The notes beneath the pieces are model-generated. The model did no database searches and was not told the origin of the DNA. It worked only from the letters and a program-made list of their open reading frames with translations. From a virus: a stretch of DNA of 43,287 nucleotides. How positions within the stretch are numbered: the first letter of the stretch is position 1; each line of letters starts with the position of its first letter. The DNA lies in IMG/VR virus record IMGVR_UViG_3300044997_001403, positions 1-43,287 of that record. One strand, written 5' to 3'. Shown piece by piece: positions 6,316-15,193 of this stretch. Position numbers and translations under genes: made by a program.

Positions 6316-8190
6316 ATGGAAAGTGTTTTGCAAAAAATTCAAGCGGCAATGATGGAGAAAATTCCTTCTCCTGATTTGCAAAAACTTTTGCTCTTTATCC
6401 AAGATAAAGTCAAAAGAGGACGCAGGAAATATTCGCAAAACTTTCCACTTTGGGACACACGAATCTGCGAGTACACCCAAGAAGGGAGTTCAAAAACAGC
6501 AGATAAAGACCAAAAGCTCCGCGAAAGAGAGAACTTAGAAACAACAAGATTACCTATTATTTTTTCACAGGTTGAGTCTTTCGTTTCTTTCGCTTTCGCG
6601 GAGCTTACAGGTAAGGATAATTTTTACGAACTTGTCGGAACAGGCAGTGAGGACCATAAAAAAGCTCCGATTGCAAATGCGGTTTTGCAACACAATTTGA
6701 ACAAAAATGCTTGGCTTTCACTTTTGCCTGAGCTTTTACGTTACACCGCGTTGCTTGGGGTTTGTATTACTAAACACTGGTGGGTAACAGAAAGGGCAAA
6801 GATTTGGAAAACCACAAAAGACGAAAACGGAATGGAATTTGCTGCGCCGGAAGAAGCAGTGGTTTATCAGGGAAACAAGATTGAAGTGATCAATCCTTTT
6901 TCATTTTTCTTTGACGATAAAGTTTCTTGGGATAAGGTGCAGATGGGAGATTTTTGTGGAAATGAATTTACACTTCCAAAGAATGAACTTTATGTAAGAG
7001 AAGGATACGTAGGTGTAGAATTCATTGAAGAAATGTCACAAGAAGTTTCTTTGGAAAGAAGAAACATTTCGAGGCTTTTAACAGATACTGAATCAAACAA
7101 CAACAGTGGCGAAAGCACGAGGACGAAGAAAGAAAAAGCCGCAGGTGCTGTTGTTCTTGATGAAATTCAAATTAAGATTAGAAAAGGAGAATTTAAGTGG
7201 GAAGAAGAGGATTTAGTGACTTCCAATCATCCAATGATTTTTGTCGTCACAATTGCGAATGATAGCAGAATTATTCAGTTTAAGGAGTGCACTTTTCCAC
7301 ACAATGGGTTTAGTTATGATGTTGGTCATCTAGGCTATTTTGCACCCACTGATGCTCTTTTGAATGTTACTGATTCAGCGTCTACAATTGCAAAGATTTG
7401 TGAATGGTTGGTGAACTCGCGGCAAACCGCTTGGACACAGTCTATCACCGGTACAACTTTTCTTGATCCGGCTGTTTTTCACACTGAAGACTTAAGAGAA
7501 GGAAACCGTGTTGTGCGTACACGCCGTGGTGCATTAACTCAGCCTATTGGTAACTACTTACACACTGTTCCTTACGCCGACTCAACTGCAAGTCATTTTT
7601 CTGACATGCAGACTTTAATGAGTTTCCTTCCCGCTGCAACGGGAGTAAGTGAGCACATGACTTCTTCCTATTCACGAGGAAGAAGGTCTGCTGAACAAAC
7701 AACAGCAGTTGTTGATGCTGCTTCTTCGCGGTCTTTGATTCGTGTTAGAGCTTTGTTTGAAAAGTTTTTTATTCCTTTGGGAATAAAACTTTTAACAAAC
7801 ATCCAACAAGGGATGGAGGTAAAACAACTTGTAAAGATTCTCGGAGAAGCTACATTGGAACAGCAGTCTCCTGATCTAACAGGAGTTGTTGCTATTCAAT
7901 CTTTTATTGAAGCTTCTGCTGACGACATTGCAGGGAATTTCAACTTTGTTCTTTCAAACCTACATGAAACAGCTTCAAAAACTGAGGCTGATTTGGCGTT
8001 AAAAGAATTGTTAGAGCTTATTTTAGCCAAACCTGAGTTGATTCCTGTTTTAGGTGTAAATGTGCCAAGATTAGTTACAACTTATTTACGTAACGCTGGA
8101 GTCAGAAATCCAGAAGCTTTTGTGTTTGCAATTCCTCCGCTACAAATGCCAATGGCGGGTCCAGTTCCACCTCAACCACCAGCCCAATGA
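6316..8190 (+). CDS. Portal protein
   Basis: The portal forms the dodecameric ring through which DNA enters and leaves the head. The 624-residue length, helical N-terminus, and pattern (early LPIIFSQVESFVSFAFAEL, then a beta-rich clip-like part, then a long helical barrel region at about residues 350-600) fit podovirus portals. The C-terminus is Pro/Gln-rich. It precedes the scaffold and capsid genes as in other tailed phages. No diagnostic catalytic motif exists for this family, so the call uses size, composition and synteny. Translation starts after a run of ten A residues with no Shine-Dalgarno. Confidence 0.85.
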   Translation: MESVLQKIQAAMMEKIPSPDLQKLLLFIQDKVKRGRRKYSQNFPLWDTRICEYTQEGSSKTADKDQKLRERENLETTRLPIIFSQVESFVSFAFAELTGKDNFYELVGTGSEDHKKAPIANAVLQHNLNKNAWLSLLPELLRYTALLGVCITKHWWVTERAKIWKTTKDENGMEFAAPEEAVVYQGNKIEVINPFSFFFDDKVSWDKVQMGDFCGNEFTLPKNELYVREGYVGVEFIEEMSQEVSLERRNISRLLTDTESNNNSGESTRTKKEKAAGAVVLDEIQIKIRKGEFKWEEEDLVTSNHPMIFVVTIANDSRIIQFKECTFPHNGFSYDVGHLGYFAPTDALLNVTDSASTIAKICEWLVNSRQTAWTQSITGTTFLDPAVFHTEDLREGNRVVRTRRGALTQPIGNYLHTVPYADSTASHFSDMQTLMSFLPAATGVSEHMTSSYSRGRRSAEQTTAVVDAASSRSLIRVRALFEKFFIPLGIKLLTNIQQGMEVKQLVKILGEATLEQQSPDLTGVVAIQSFIEASADDIAGNFNFVLSNLHETASKTEADLALKELLELILAKPELIPVLGVNVPRLVTTYLRNAGVRNPEAFVFAIPPLQMPMAGPVPPQPPAQ

Positions 8191-8429
8191 CACTTGAACA
8201 AGAATACAACTCTCTTTGTCATTTGTTGGTTAATCCAGTTTTTGCAAGAGAAATGGAAACTCTCAAAGAAACTTATGAAAACAAAATGCAATCTTTTCTT
8301 GCTCAAAAAGAACCTGACGAACATCTTCGAGGACAGCTTTCTGCTACAAATAACTTTCTAAATCTTTTTTCTTCTCTAAAAGAACAACTTAGAGAAAAAT
8401 TAGTTTTAGAAAAACAACAAAACCCATAA
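8187..8429 (+). CDS. Small helical hypothetical protein
   Basis: An 80-residue, highly charged helical protein, coupled by ATGA overlap to the portal gene. The region at about residues 10-75 could form a coiled coil. The place between portal and scaffold suggests a head-assembly accessory factor. No family is recognised. Confidence 0.65.
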   Translation: MTLEQEYNSLCHLLVNPVFAREMETLKETYENKMQSFLAQKEPDEHLRGQLSATNNFLNLFSSLKEQLREKLVLEKQQNP

Positions 8430-8431
8430 AA

Positions 8432-9271
8432 ATGCCAGCTACAACTGAACCAGAACCACAAGAAACAACACAAGACTTTGACAGTCTTTTTGATTCTTTG
8501 CCATCACAAGATGAACCGGAAACCCACAATGACTCTGATTTTGAAACGGAAACCGAACCGCAGGAACCGGGACAAAATCAGAACCGGAATCAACTTCCAG
8601 CACAAAGGGAGGTTAATCCGGACGTCATTGCTGACCGAATTGTCGAGAAATTAAAACCAACTCCAACTGAACCGCAAGAAGATCCGCAAGTTGCTGAGGC
8701 AAAATTTCGGGAAGATTTTGGTTCGCATCAGGTTGATGCTGAGTTGATTGAAACTCTTTATCACGGTGGTGACAAAGCTGTAGCTGCTTTGCAAGGTTTG
8801 CTTGATAAAACTACAGTTTTTGCTGTAAATATTGCACTTGCAAGAATGACAAATATGGTTCAAGAGCAGCTTGCTGCTTTTCAGCCTTTGCTTCAAGACC
8901 GCCAACGTGCCGTTGCAGATAGTGCGAGTGAAGAGTTTTTTACAGCTAATCCAGACTTAAACCTCGACCAACACGGTGAGCTGTTGGCCACCATCTGGGA
9001 AGGAATGAAAGCACAGAAGGTTGCTTTCAAAACAAAAGAAGAAGCTTTCAATGCAGTTGCAGCTAAAGCGCGGACGATGTTGGGTTTACCTCAGCAAAAT
9101 CGTACTGCACCTCAGCAAAGAAAACCATCTGGTGTTCCAGCTATGCCGACTTTGGCTCCTTCAAGTCCGGCGAGAACAGCAGCGACACAAAATAGAAACC
9201 CAAGAGTCCAAATAAATGCGGAACAAGCAAGACAAGACTTGCATGACGAATTATTTGGTCCTAGAAAATAA
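8432..9271 (+). CDS. Putative scaffolding protein
   Basis: A 279-residue acidic protein placed directly before the capsid gene. Residues 1-80 are disordered and rich in Glu, Thr, Pro and Gln. Residues about 85-200 are helical. The end is Pro/Arg/Ala-rich and basic (PRVQINAEQARQDLHDELFGPRK region). This mix of a disordered acidic N-terminus and a helical, basic C-terminus is typical of scaffolds that guide prohead assembly. No protease motif was seen. The call rests on composition and position. Confidence 0.7.
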   Translation: MPATTEPEPQETTQDFDSLFDSLPSQDEPETHNDSDFETETEPQEPGQNQNRNQLPAQREVNPDVIADRIVEKLKPTPTEPQEDPQVAEAKFREDFGSHQVDAELIETLYHGGDKAVAALQGLLDKTTVFAVNIALARMTNMVQEQLAAFQPLLQDRQRAVADSASEEFFTANPDLNLDQHGELLATIWEGMKAQKVAFKTKEEAFNAVAAKARTMLGLPQQNRTAPQQRKPSGVPAMPTLAPSSPARTAATQNRNPRVQINAEQARQDLHDELFGPRK

Positions 9272-9277
9272 AAAACT

Positions 9278-10684
9278 ATGCCCATCCTTGGCTTACACAC
9301 AACAGAGACACACACTTCTCAGCGAGAAACAAATTTCCGCAGAAGTGTTCAATACACCTATCCAGTAGGAAAAGCTTCGCTCACCGCGTTGCTTTCTCTT
9401 TTTGGAAGTGAAATCACAAACGATCCGCGTTTTTCGTGGTTTGAAAAACGTTTTCGTGTTATTCGTTCAAATCTTCTTGCCGCGAATACAGGTCCATTTT
9501 TTGCGACCGGTTCCACAAGTGATTTGAGTTCGCCGTATTCTTTTGCAGCAGGAACTGCCGTTCGTATGGTGGTTGCTGATGCAACGGTTTTTTCAGTTGG
9601 TCATACGGTTCTTATTCAGAATCTTTCGATCAACGGAAGTTCAACTCCGGGGAATTTGCTCGGTACTGTAACAGCTGTTTTCGCGCCTACCGCAAACGGT
9701 GGATCGGGAACTGTTGATTTTAGTGGTACACCAAAACACGCAATTACAGTTGTTCCGCGTCACGCTCTTGCTTCGGTGCTTAATACCTCTGCAAACTTGA
9801 CAGCAAATAACTCGAATTGCTTTGTTTCAATTGTCGGTCTTGAAGCAGCACAAGGACAAGTTGGTGCTTCTTTGACCAACTATCAGGTTCCGGTTGAAAT
9901 CTACAATCACACTCAAATTGCACGTAATGCAGTTCGTGTGACTGGAACGGCTCTTACAACTCCGTTGCGATATGATACAAAAGGTATTACGCCGGATTTG
10001 AAAAAAGACGCTTTGTTGGAACATATGTTGGGGCTGGAAATGTCCTTGCTATGGGGTCAGCGGAGTTCTGGTCTTGACCCAGTGACAAGCTTGCCAAAAT
10101 ATACCACTGGTGGTATTCTTTGGTATTTGAGTCAATATGAATTGACTTCTAATAATCCTTACGGACAAGCAGGTGCAACTGCGGATTCGGATTATAACAA
10201 GCGGTATATTTTGAATACTGCTGGGTCAATGACAGTTAAGACCTACGAAGACTATCTCGAACGCTTGTTTTCGTTTTGTGGTGGTAAAACAAACGAACGC
10301 CTTGTTTATTGCGGCACAGGTTTTCTCCGTGCTGTAACTGACGGGTATCGGAACTCAACTCAGTTGACTGCAAAACAAGGTTCACGTGAAGAAACTTTTG
10401 GTCTTACCGTTGTTTCTCACGTAACACCGTTTGGGATTGTGCATTATCAAACCCATCCGTTAATGTCAGAAAACCCAGCAACACGTTACTCCGCGTTGTT
10501 TCTCGATCCGGGTCAGTTGAAATACATGCATCACACTGGACGTGATACGGCTTATTTGATTGGTCGTGCGCCTAATAACGCTGACTACATTGAAGAAGAA
10601 TGGTTGTCTGAGTTTGGATTGAAGTTTCAGTTCCCTGAATCTGCAATGTACATTGCTCAGTTGACTTCACTACTCCCTGTTTAA
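9278..10684 (+). CDS. Major capsid protein (SU10/DUF5309 type)
   Basis: A 468-residue protein with the characteristic N-terminal pattern YPVGKASLTALLSLFG followed by NDPRFSWFEKRF (about residues 28-60), which resembles SU10-like major capsid proteins of the HK97 fold. A spine-helix-like segment lies at about residues 235-275. The position after the scaffold candidate supports the call. The stop overlaps the next start (TAATG). The protein would form the icosahedral shell. Confidence 0.88.
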   Translation: MPILGLHTTETHTSQRETNFRRSVQYTYPVGKASLTALLSLFGSEITNDPRFSWFEKRFRVIRSNLLAANTGPFFATGSTSDLSSPYSFAAGTAVRMVVADATVFSVGHTVLIQNLSINGSSTPGNLLGTVTAVFAPTANGGSGTVDFSGTPKHAITVVPRHALASVLNTSANLTANNSNCFVSIVGLEAAQGQVGASLTNYQVPVEIYNHTQIARNAVRVTGTALTTPLRYDTKGITPDLKKDALLEHMLGLEMSLLWGQRSSGLDPVTSLPKYTTGGILWYLSQYELTSNNPYGQAGATADSDYNKRYILNTAGSMTVKTYEDYLERLFSFCGGKTNERLVYCGTGFLRAVTDGYRNSTQLTAKQGSREETFGLTVVSHVTPFGIVHYQTHPLMSENPATRYSALFLDPGQLKYMHHTGRDTAYLIGRAPNNADYIEEEWLSEFGLKFQFPESAMYIAQLTSLLPV

Positions 10685-11025
10685 TGGCAACTGTTTCAAG
10701 TTCAAACGTAACTCGTTTGACTTATCATCGTATTGGTGGGCCGAACCAGAAATCTCTGGCTATTGCTCGTTTTGCGGTGGTGATCAACGAGGCAGGTTTC
10801 ACGGACATTCCGGCAAGTGCTTTTGGTTTTACATCTCTTGTGAATGTATCTAATGGTGCAAGTTTTGATGCTCCTTCAACCAGACGGATGGTGCTTTTTG
10901 CAATCTCTCCTGATGGTCTTTATCTATGGTCCGCCGTAGATGCAAATGCAACTGTGTTTAATGCAAACACGACAGAAGCAGCTGCACGCACTGTTTATGT
11001 CACAATCACTGGCGTGCCACGATAA
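10684..11025 (+). CDS. Small head-associated hypothetical protein
   Basis: A 113-residue, beta-rich, Ala/Thr/Val-rich protein overlapping the capsid stop by 1 nt. It is near-neutral, with no Cys. Position and composition fit a head decoration or cement protein, but no family is recognised. Tight coupling to the capsid gene suggests high expression. Confidence 0.65.
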   Translation: MATVSSSNVTRLTYHRIGGPNQKSLAIARFAVVINEAGFTDIPASAFGFTSLVNVSNGASFDAPSTRRMVLFAISPDGLYLWSAVDANATVFNANTTEAAARTVYVTITGVPR

Positions 11026-11033
11026 CTAATTCT

Positions 11034-11228
11034 ATGGAAATGCGAAAAATGAATCTGCGTACAGCAGACCCGGCTAAAACAGTAAAAGGTCATACGCCCG
11101 ACGAGAATCCTACTCTGAAAGGAATGGGAGCACTCACTGAGGCACAAAAAGACACAAACACGCCAACTCAATCTATGGTTGAGTCAAAAATGCCAAGCGA
11201 CTTAGGTGGTACTCCCTCTTACACCTAA
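11034..11228 (+). CDS. Small hydrophilic hypothetical protein
   Basis: A 64-residue, Lys/Thr/Pro-rich, probably disordered protein. An alternative start is M5. It sits between the decoration candidate and the connector gene. Nothing in the sequence indicates a function. Confidence 0.5.
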   Translation: MEMRKMNLRTADPAKTVKGHTPDENPTLKGMGALTEAQKDTNTPTQSMVESKMPSDLGGTPSYT

Positions 11229-11254
11229 GGTTTAGTTAAATTTTCACCAACACC

Positions 11255-12304
11255 ATGAGTTATTCTTCAGTTCGAAATCGCGTTTTTGCGTATCTCAATC
11301 GGCAGACTGACATCGGAACTTTAGGAGGTACCGATATGTTTGTGACTGAACTAAACGCAGCACGTCGTCTGGCACAACGTCAGCTGAATTTTGAATTGTT
11401 GAAAACTCTGGTGTTGGTGAACTTTGACTCAAATGGAGAAGCCCCCGCGAATGCTTTGGTTGATGTAAACAGCGGAGAAACTTACAATGCAAATGTTTTA
11501 CACAAAGCTTCGTTTTTGTCAGGAGGGCTACGACTTCCACTTGAAATCGGTGACGCGTCAACCAGACACGCAAGGGAAACAGCGGTTTATCAGTATAAGT
11601 TTGGTTTCATGTATCCGGTGCCTAGCTCGAGTAGTGTACAGGTTGTACCTAATGTGCCGCTTATTTATCGCAGTGGTGATAAGTTTGTTTTGTGGGCATC
11701 TCCGGCGGCTACTGCTGGAATGGGTGTCGGGAGTAAGCAAGTTTTGCTTGAAATCACTCGTTGGTTGCCTGATTATTCTGAGTCGAATTCTTTTGAAATT
11801 ACCTTTACTGCTAACAGCATCGAAAGTGGGACGCAAACTTTTACTTTTACCTTTTTTCAAAAAGGCACGGTTAATGATGCTGCGCTTTTTTATAGCGTTG
11901 CTGCGGGTTGGCATATGTTTTATGATAAAGAAACCGAAAGGTTTTATATTTCGGAAAGTCTTTACGACATTGAACTTGCCTTATATCGTTCACCAATAAT
12001 GGCGCCAAGTGGGATTTTCAAGTCTCAGGTTTATTGGGAACATATAAATTTTGTTGGACAAGAGACAAATACTTACCAAACAAGTGCTTCTGCTGCTGCT
12101 CTTGCTTTGGATGGAGACTTTTTTGTTGAAGAATTAGCAGATTGGACGGTTTTTCAAATTCTTCGGAATCTTTCACTTTTGCTGAAAGATAACATGACTG
12201 TAAATGTAACACAAGCTGTTTTGGACAGACACTGGGAATCAGTAATTCAATGGAACGGAAATATCGCTGATGCTGCCGGTGCAACACCAGTTGTAAAATT
12301 TTAA
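11255..12304 (+). CDS. Head-tail connector (adaptor) protein candidate
   Basis: A 349-residue protein. The N-terminus resembles podovirus adaptor proteins: SSVRNRVFAYLNR, then a helix with ELNAARRLAQRQLNFELLK (about residues 28-47). A long beta-rich middle follows and a helical end (about 285-340). The order capsid, adaptor, nozzle matches other short-tailed phages. It would join the portal to the tail. Residue-level confirmation is not possible by eye. Confidence 0.65.
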   Translation: MSYSSVRNRVFAYLNRQTDIGTLGGTDMFVTELNAARRLAQRQLNFELLKTLVLVNFDSNGEAPANALVDVNSGETYNANVLHKASFLSGGLRLPLEIGDASTRHARETAVYQYKFGFMYPVPSSSSVQVVPNVPLIYRSGDKFVLWASPAATAGMGVGSKQVLLEITRWLPDYSESNSFEITFTANSIESGTQTFTFTFFQKGTVNDAALFYSVAAGWHMFYDKETERFYISESLYDIELALYRSPIMAPSGIFKSQVYWEHINFVGQETNTYQTSASAAALALDGDFFVEELADWTVFQILRNLSLLLKDNMTVNVTQAVLDRHWESVIQWNGNIADAAGATPVVKF

Positions 12305-12305
12305 T

Positions 12306-12953
12306 ATGCCATACACAGGAGAAAACTTTTCAGATTTAATTACAACGGAGCCGGATAAAACCACCGAAGCTCCCTCAACTTTAGCGGATGCTTTGTTGCA
12401 GGTTAAAAGACACGCAACAATTACGTTGAGGAAAGGAAAAACAAACACTGGCCAACAAATTTGTTGCTTTGCTTCAAAAACAGTCACTGCGACAACAAAC
12501 GTCGGTTCAGGGGTTTCTTTGAATGCTTGGGTGCGGTTGCCTATTACTGGGATTGATTCACAAACAAGTGATGCAGGATCAGAGTTTACTCATGATGGAA
12601 CAAAGAATGGAATCACCGCGCCGATTGGAGTTTATTTGTTGGAAGCAGAACAAACTTTCTTTTCTACAAACTTCTCTTTGATCAGAGTTGTTGAGCTGAA
12701 TGCAAACACTGCAGCTGATACAGGTGTTACTAATTTGATAAGTCCTGTTGTTTATTCAAACACCGGTGCGGTTACTGTTGCAAGGATTGTCGGAAAACTA
12801 ACAGTCGCTTCTGCTTCTACTGTTTATGGTTTGCATTTTGCAATTTCTGACGCAAACAACACAAATGGTTTACATACTGGCGCGGGAGCCAGCGGGGTTT
12901 TTGTTGGCTTGAATGTCAAAATGACCAAACTTAGTTTAATTAAACTAGAATGA
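12306..12953 (+). CDS. Beta-rich virion structural protein
   Basis: A 215-residue protein rich in Thr, Ala, Val and Asn with a jelly-roll-like beta pattern from about residue 75 onward (ITAPIGVYLLEAEQTFF). It starts 1 nt after the connector gene and overlaps the next gene by 4 nt. It may be a tail appendage or head fibre. No family is recognised. Confidence 0.6.
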   Translation: MPYTGENFSDLITTEPDKTTEAPSTLADALLQVKRHATITLRKGKTNTGQQICCFASKTVTATTNVGSGVSLNAWVRLPITGIDSQTSDAGSEFTHDGTKNGITAPIGVYLLEAEQTFFSTNFSLIRVVELNANTAADTGVTNLISPVVYSNTGAVTVARIVGKLTVASASTVYGLHFAISDANNTNGLHTGAGASGVFVGLNVKMTKLSLIKLE

Positions 12954-14560
12954 ATGATAAGCATTTTTATTCACTCTATCTTGGTTTTGACGCAAAATCC
13001 ACGCCGCATTTATTAAAAGACGGTCATTGGCTTTCGGCACAAGATGTTTGTTTTGATTTTAATGGTGCTTATCTGAGACCAGTTCTTGGTCGTGGTTTTG
13101 CTATCGCACCGAGCGGTTCATGTGTAACTGGTCTTGCCCCTTTGCTACAAGATGCAAATGGGGTTATTTTGTTTTCACTTGCGCATGATGGGATTTTTCA
13201 GGTAAATTTTGCACGAAACACTTTTAGTGTTTCAACTCCGGGTAGTTTTGTTGTAGACACTAAAAAACAATACAGATGGACATGGACAATTGCGGCGGAT
13301 ACTGGATATGCTGCAAATTTCTTAAACTATCCTGTTAAATTTGCAACTGGAAGTGTTACATATTTAACGACTGATTTTAAGGCAAAATACATTTGCGAAT
13401 ATCAGCAGCATATGTTTTGTGCCCACTTGCAAGAAGGTTCGGATAAACACCCACTCAGGGTTCGTTGGAGCGATTATGCGGATTTTGCGGATTTCACTCC
13501 GGTGCCTGAAAACAATTCAGATTTTATTGATTTGCCGAGTGATGTGTTAACAAGTGTGAGTAGTTTGGGGATTACAGGTTTAGCTACTCTTGGAGAATTT
13601 ATCTTTGTCTTCACTGTTGGGAGTATTTTTAGAATCCAATATGTAGGATTCAATGCAGGTGTGATGCAGTATCAACGCGTTGTTTCTGATGTTGGCTCGT
13701 GGTTGCCTTATAGTGTTGTTGGATTTAATAAGGTTTTGTTTTTCATTAGCAGAGACAATATCTGGGCTTTTGATGGAGTGAGCATATCTCCAATTGGAGA
13801 TAAAGTTAGGGATTTCTTTTTCAAAGACTTAACAACAACAGCTTCGTTGAGGAACCTTACTTGGGGTTTTGTTGACACGTGCGAACAAAGAGTTTGTTGG
13901 AGATATACTTCTGTAAATGGAGAAGAATCCTGTTTGGTTTATGATCCCGTGGATTCGATTTGGACTGTTTTTAGAAACTTTAATGTTTCTGCCTTTTTGT
14001 TAAAAGGCCAGTCGGTTGTTTATACGATAAATGATTTGAGCTTTTATTATTCAACTATCAATTCGTTGGACGCGGCACATGAGACTATTAAGGATTTAGA
14101 TAAAGATACTTTAGTCACCCAGTCGCAGGGAGTTGTGGAGAATAAAACTTATGGGTTTTTTCAAAAAGCTGAACTTTCAACACATGAAATCAATGCTTCA
14201 AATGCAGAAGCAAAACCAACAGCGGTGTTAGAAACTGGGGCTTTGACTTTTGGGCATTTTAGGAAGGTTAAAACTTTACATAGAATTCGACTAGATATTT
14301 CAACATCAGCTTCACTTAGAGCTGGACACGGGATTGGGTTTTTTGGATGGAAGGTTGAAATGGCAAAGGGAGAGTTTGTTTCTTCGGAAAAAGAATGGAA
14401 GACTTTGGGAATTGTTGGAGCTAGTGGAGACACAAAAAGAGAAATTACAATTTTAGAATCTGCGGTTGTTTTTTGGTTTAGATTTACTTCTGTGGATCAG
14501 TTGGCTTCAACTTTTTTAGGTTTTACTTTAGAACTAGGAGACAGTCTTGGCGAAAAATAA
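12950..14560 (+). CDS. Tail nozzle-like beta-propeller protein
   Basis: A 536-residue, beta-rich protein with repeated short blades typical of a propeller. Segments include PLRVRWSDYADFADFTP, GLATLGEFIFVFTVGSIF and FISRDNIWAFDGVSISPIGD. These resemble phage nozzle or tail-tube B-type proteins of short-tailed phages (role as T7 gp12). It follows the connector gene and precedes the internal virion genes. It would form the distal tail channel. The assignment is by pattern and order. Confidence 0.7.
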   Translation: MNDKHFYSLYLGFDAKSTPHLLKDGHWLSAQDVCFDFNGAYLRPVLGRGFAIAPSGSCVTGLAPLLQDANGVILFSLAHDGIFQVNFARNTFSVSTPGSFVVDTKKQYRWTWTIAADTGYAANFLNYPVKFATGSVTYLTTDFKAKYICEYQQHMFCAHLQEGSDKHPLRVRWSDYADFADFTPVPENNSDFIDLPSDVLTSVSSLGITGLATLGEFIFVFTVGSIFRIQYVGFNAGVMQYQRVVSDVGSWLPYSVVGFNKVLFFISRDNIWAFDGVSISPIGDKVRDFFFKDLTTTASLRNLTWGFVDTCEQRVCWRYTSVNGEESCLVYDPVDSIWTVFRNFNVSAFLLKGQSVVYTINDLSFYYSTINSLDAAHETIKDLDKDTLVTQSQGVVENKTYGFFQKAELSTHEINASNAEAKPTAVLETGALTFGHFRKVKTLHRIRLDISTSASLRAGHGIGFFGWKVEMAKGEFVSSEKEWKTLGIVGASGDTKREITILESAVVFWFRFTSVDQLASTFLGFTLELGDSLGEK

Positions 14561-14753
14561 TACAACAAACACAAGTCCTTTACAGGCGACGAAGGAAGAG
14601 ATAAAGAAAAATCGTGCTTCTGGAGTAAGTGTAGGGGTGAATAATTCTGATTTGCAAAGAGAAGTGGTTGTTCTTTCAACAAGACTTTCTGCGCTTGAAG
14701 AAAGACTTAACCGACTCGTTGTGGATGTAAATAATTTTGTAAAAAAAGCATGA
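14547..14753 (+). CDS. Small coiled-coil protein
   Basis: A 68-residue protein that starts with TTG at 14547; no in-frame ATG exists. It overlaps the nozzle gene by 14 nt and the next gene by 4 nt (ATGA). Residues about 33-66 (LQREVVVLSTRLSALEERL) form a clear heptad-type coiled coil. It may be a minor virion or chaperone protein. Function is not recognised. Confidence 0.65.
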   Translation: MAKNNTTNTSPLQATKEEIKKNRASGVSVGVNNSDLQREVVVLSTRLSALEERLNRLVVDVNNFVKKA

Positions 14754-15193
14754 CTGTGTTTCAAATCCAACCATCAGATGTTGAAAAACTTGACAAGGAT
14801 TTTCTTACAGAAGTTTTTACAGACAGCCGTCTTTATTCTCCAATTGAGTGGGAAGAGTCTGTTTTTCTTCAAACAGTTTCTGATCGTGTTGAAACTGGTT
14901 GTTCGTGCTTCTTTCTACAAAAAGAAGGAAAAACCGTTGGGTTCATTTCGGGTGAAATGACTCGTTTACCTCATGCGGGGTTGTGCTTTTTTGCAGACGT
15001 TTTCTTTCTTAAAAACTTAGAACAAAAAGAAATAGCTTTCTTTTTAGATTCTGTTCAAGAAACCCTTTTGGCCGAGCAGATTAAAACAATCGCTTTTTTG
15101 GCTAAAAAACAAACAACCGCAGCATCGCGGTTTTTTATTCATAAGTTAGATTGTGACTCAACTTTAGCTATTTATTTGAAAAATGCCAGCTAG
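14750..15193 (+). CDS. GNAT-like acetyltransferase-fold protein
   Basis: A 147-residue protein whose layout resembles GNAT folds: EKEGKTVGFISGEMTRLP as strands beta3-beta4, ADVFFLKNLEQKEIAFFLLD-like strand-turn-helix after it, and KTIAFLAKKQTTAASRFF near the end. The acetyl-CoA loop (R/QxxGxG/A) is poorly conserved (LEQKEIA), so activity is doubtful. Several podoviruses encode a similar protein between nozzle and internal virion genes, as with T7 gp13. It could be a structural or assembly protein using the fold. ATGA coupling links it to the previous gene. Confidence 0.55.
   Translation: MTVFQIQPSDVEKLDKDFLTEVFTDSRLYSPIEWEESVFLQTVSDRVETGCSCFFLQKEGKTVGFISGEMTRLPHAGLCFFADVFFLKNLEQKEIAFFLDSVQETLLAEQIKTIAFLAKKQTTAASRFFIHKLDCDSTLAIYLKNAS

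Noticed and set aside
11487-11999. Open frame of 170 codons overlapping the connector gene
   Set aside because: Shifted frame within a coherent coding region; Leu/Arg/Cys-rich shadow with no start context.
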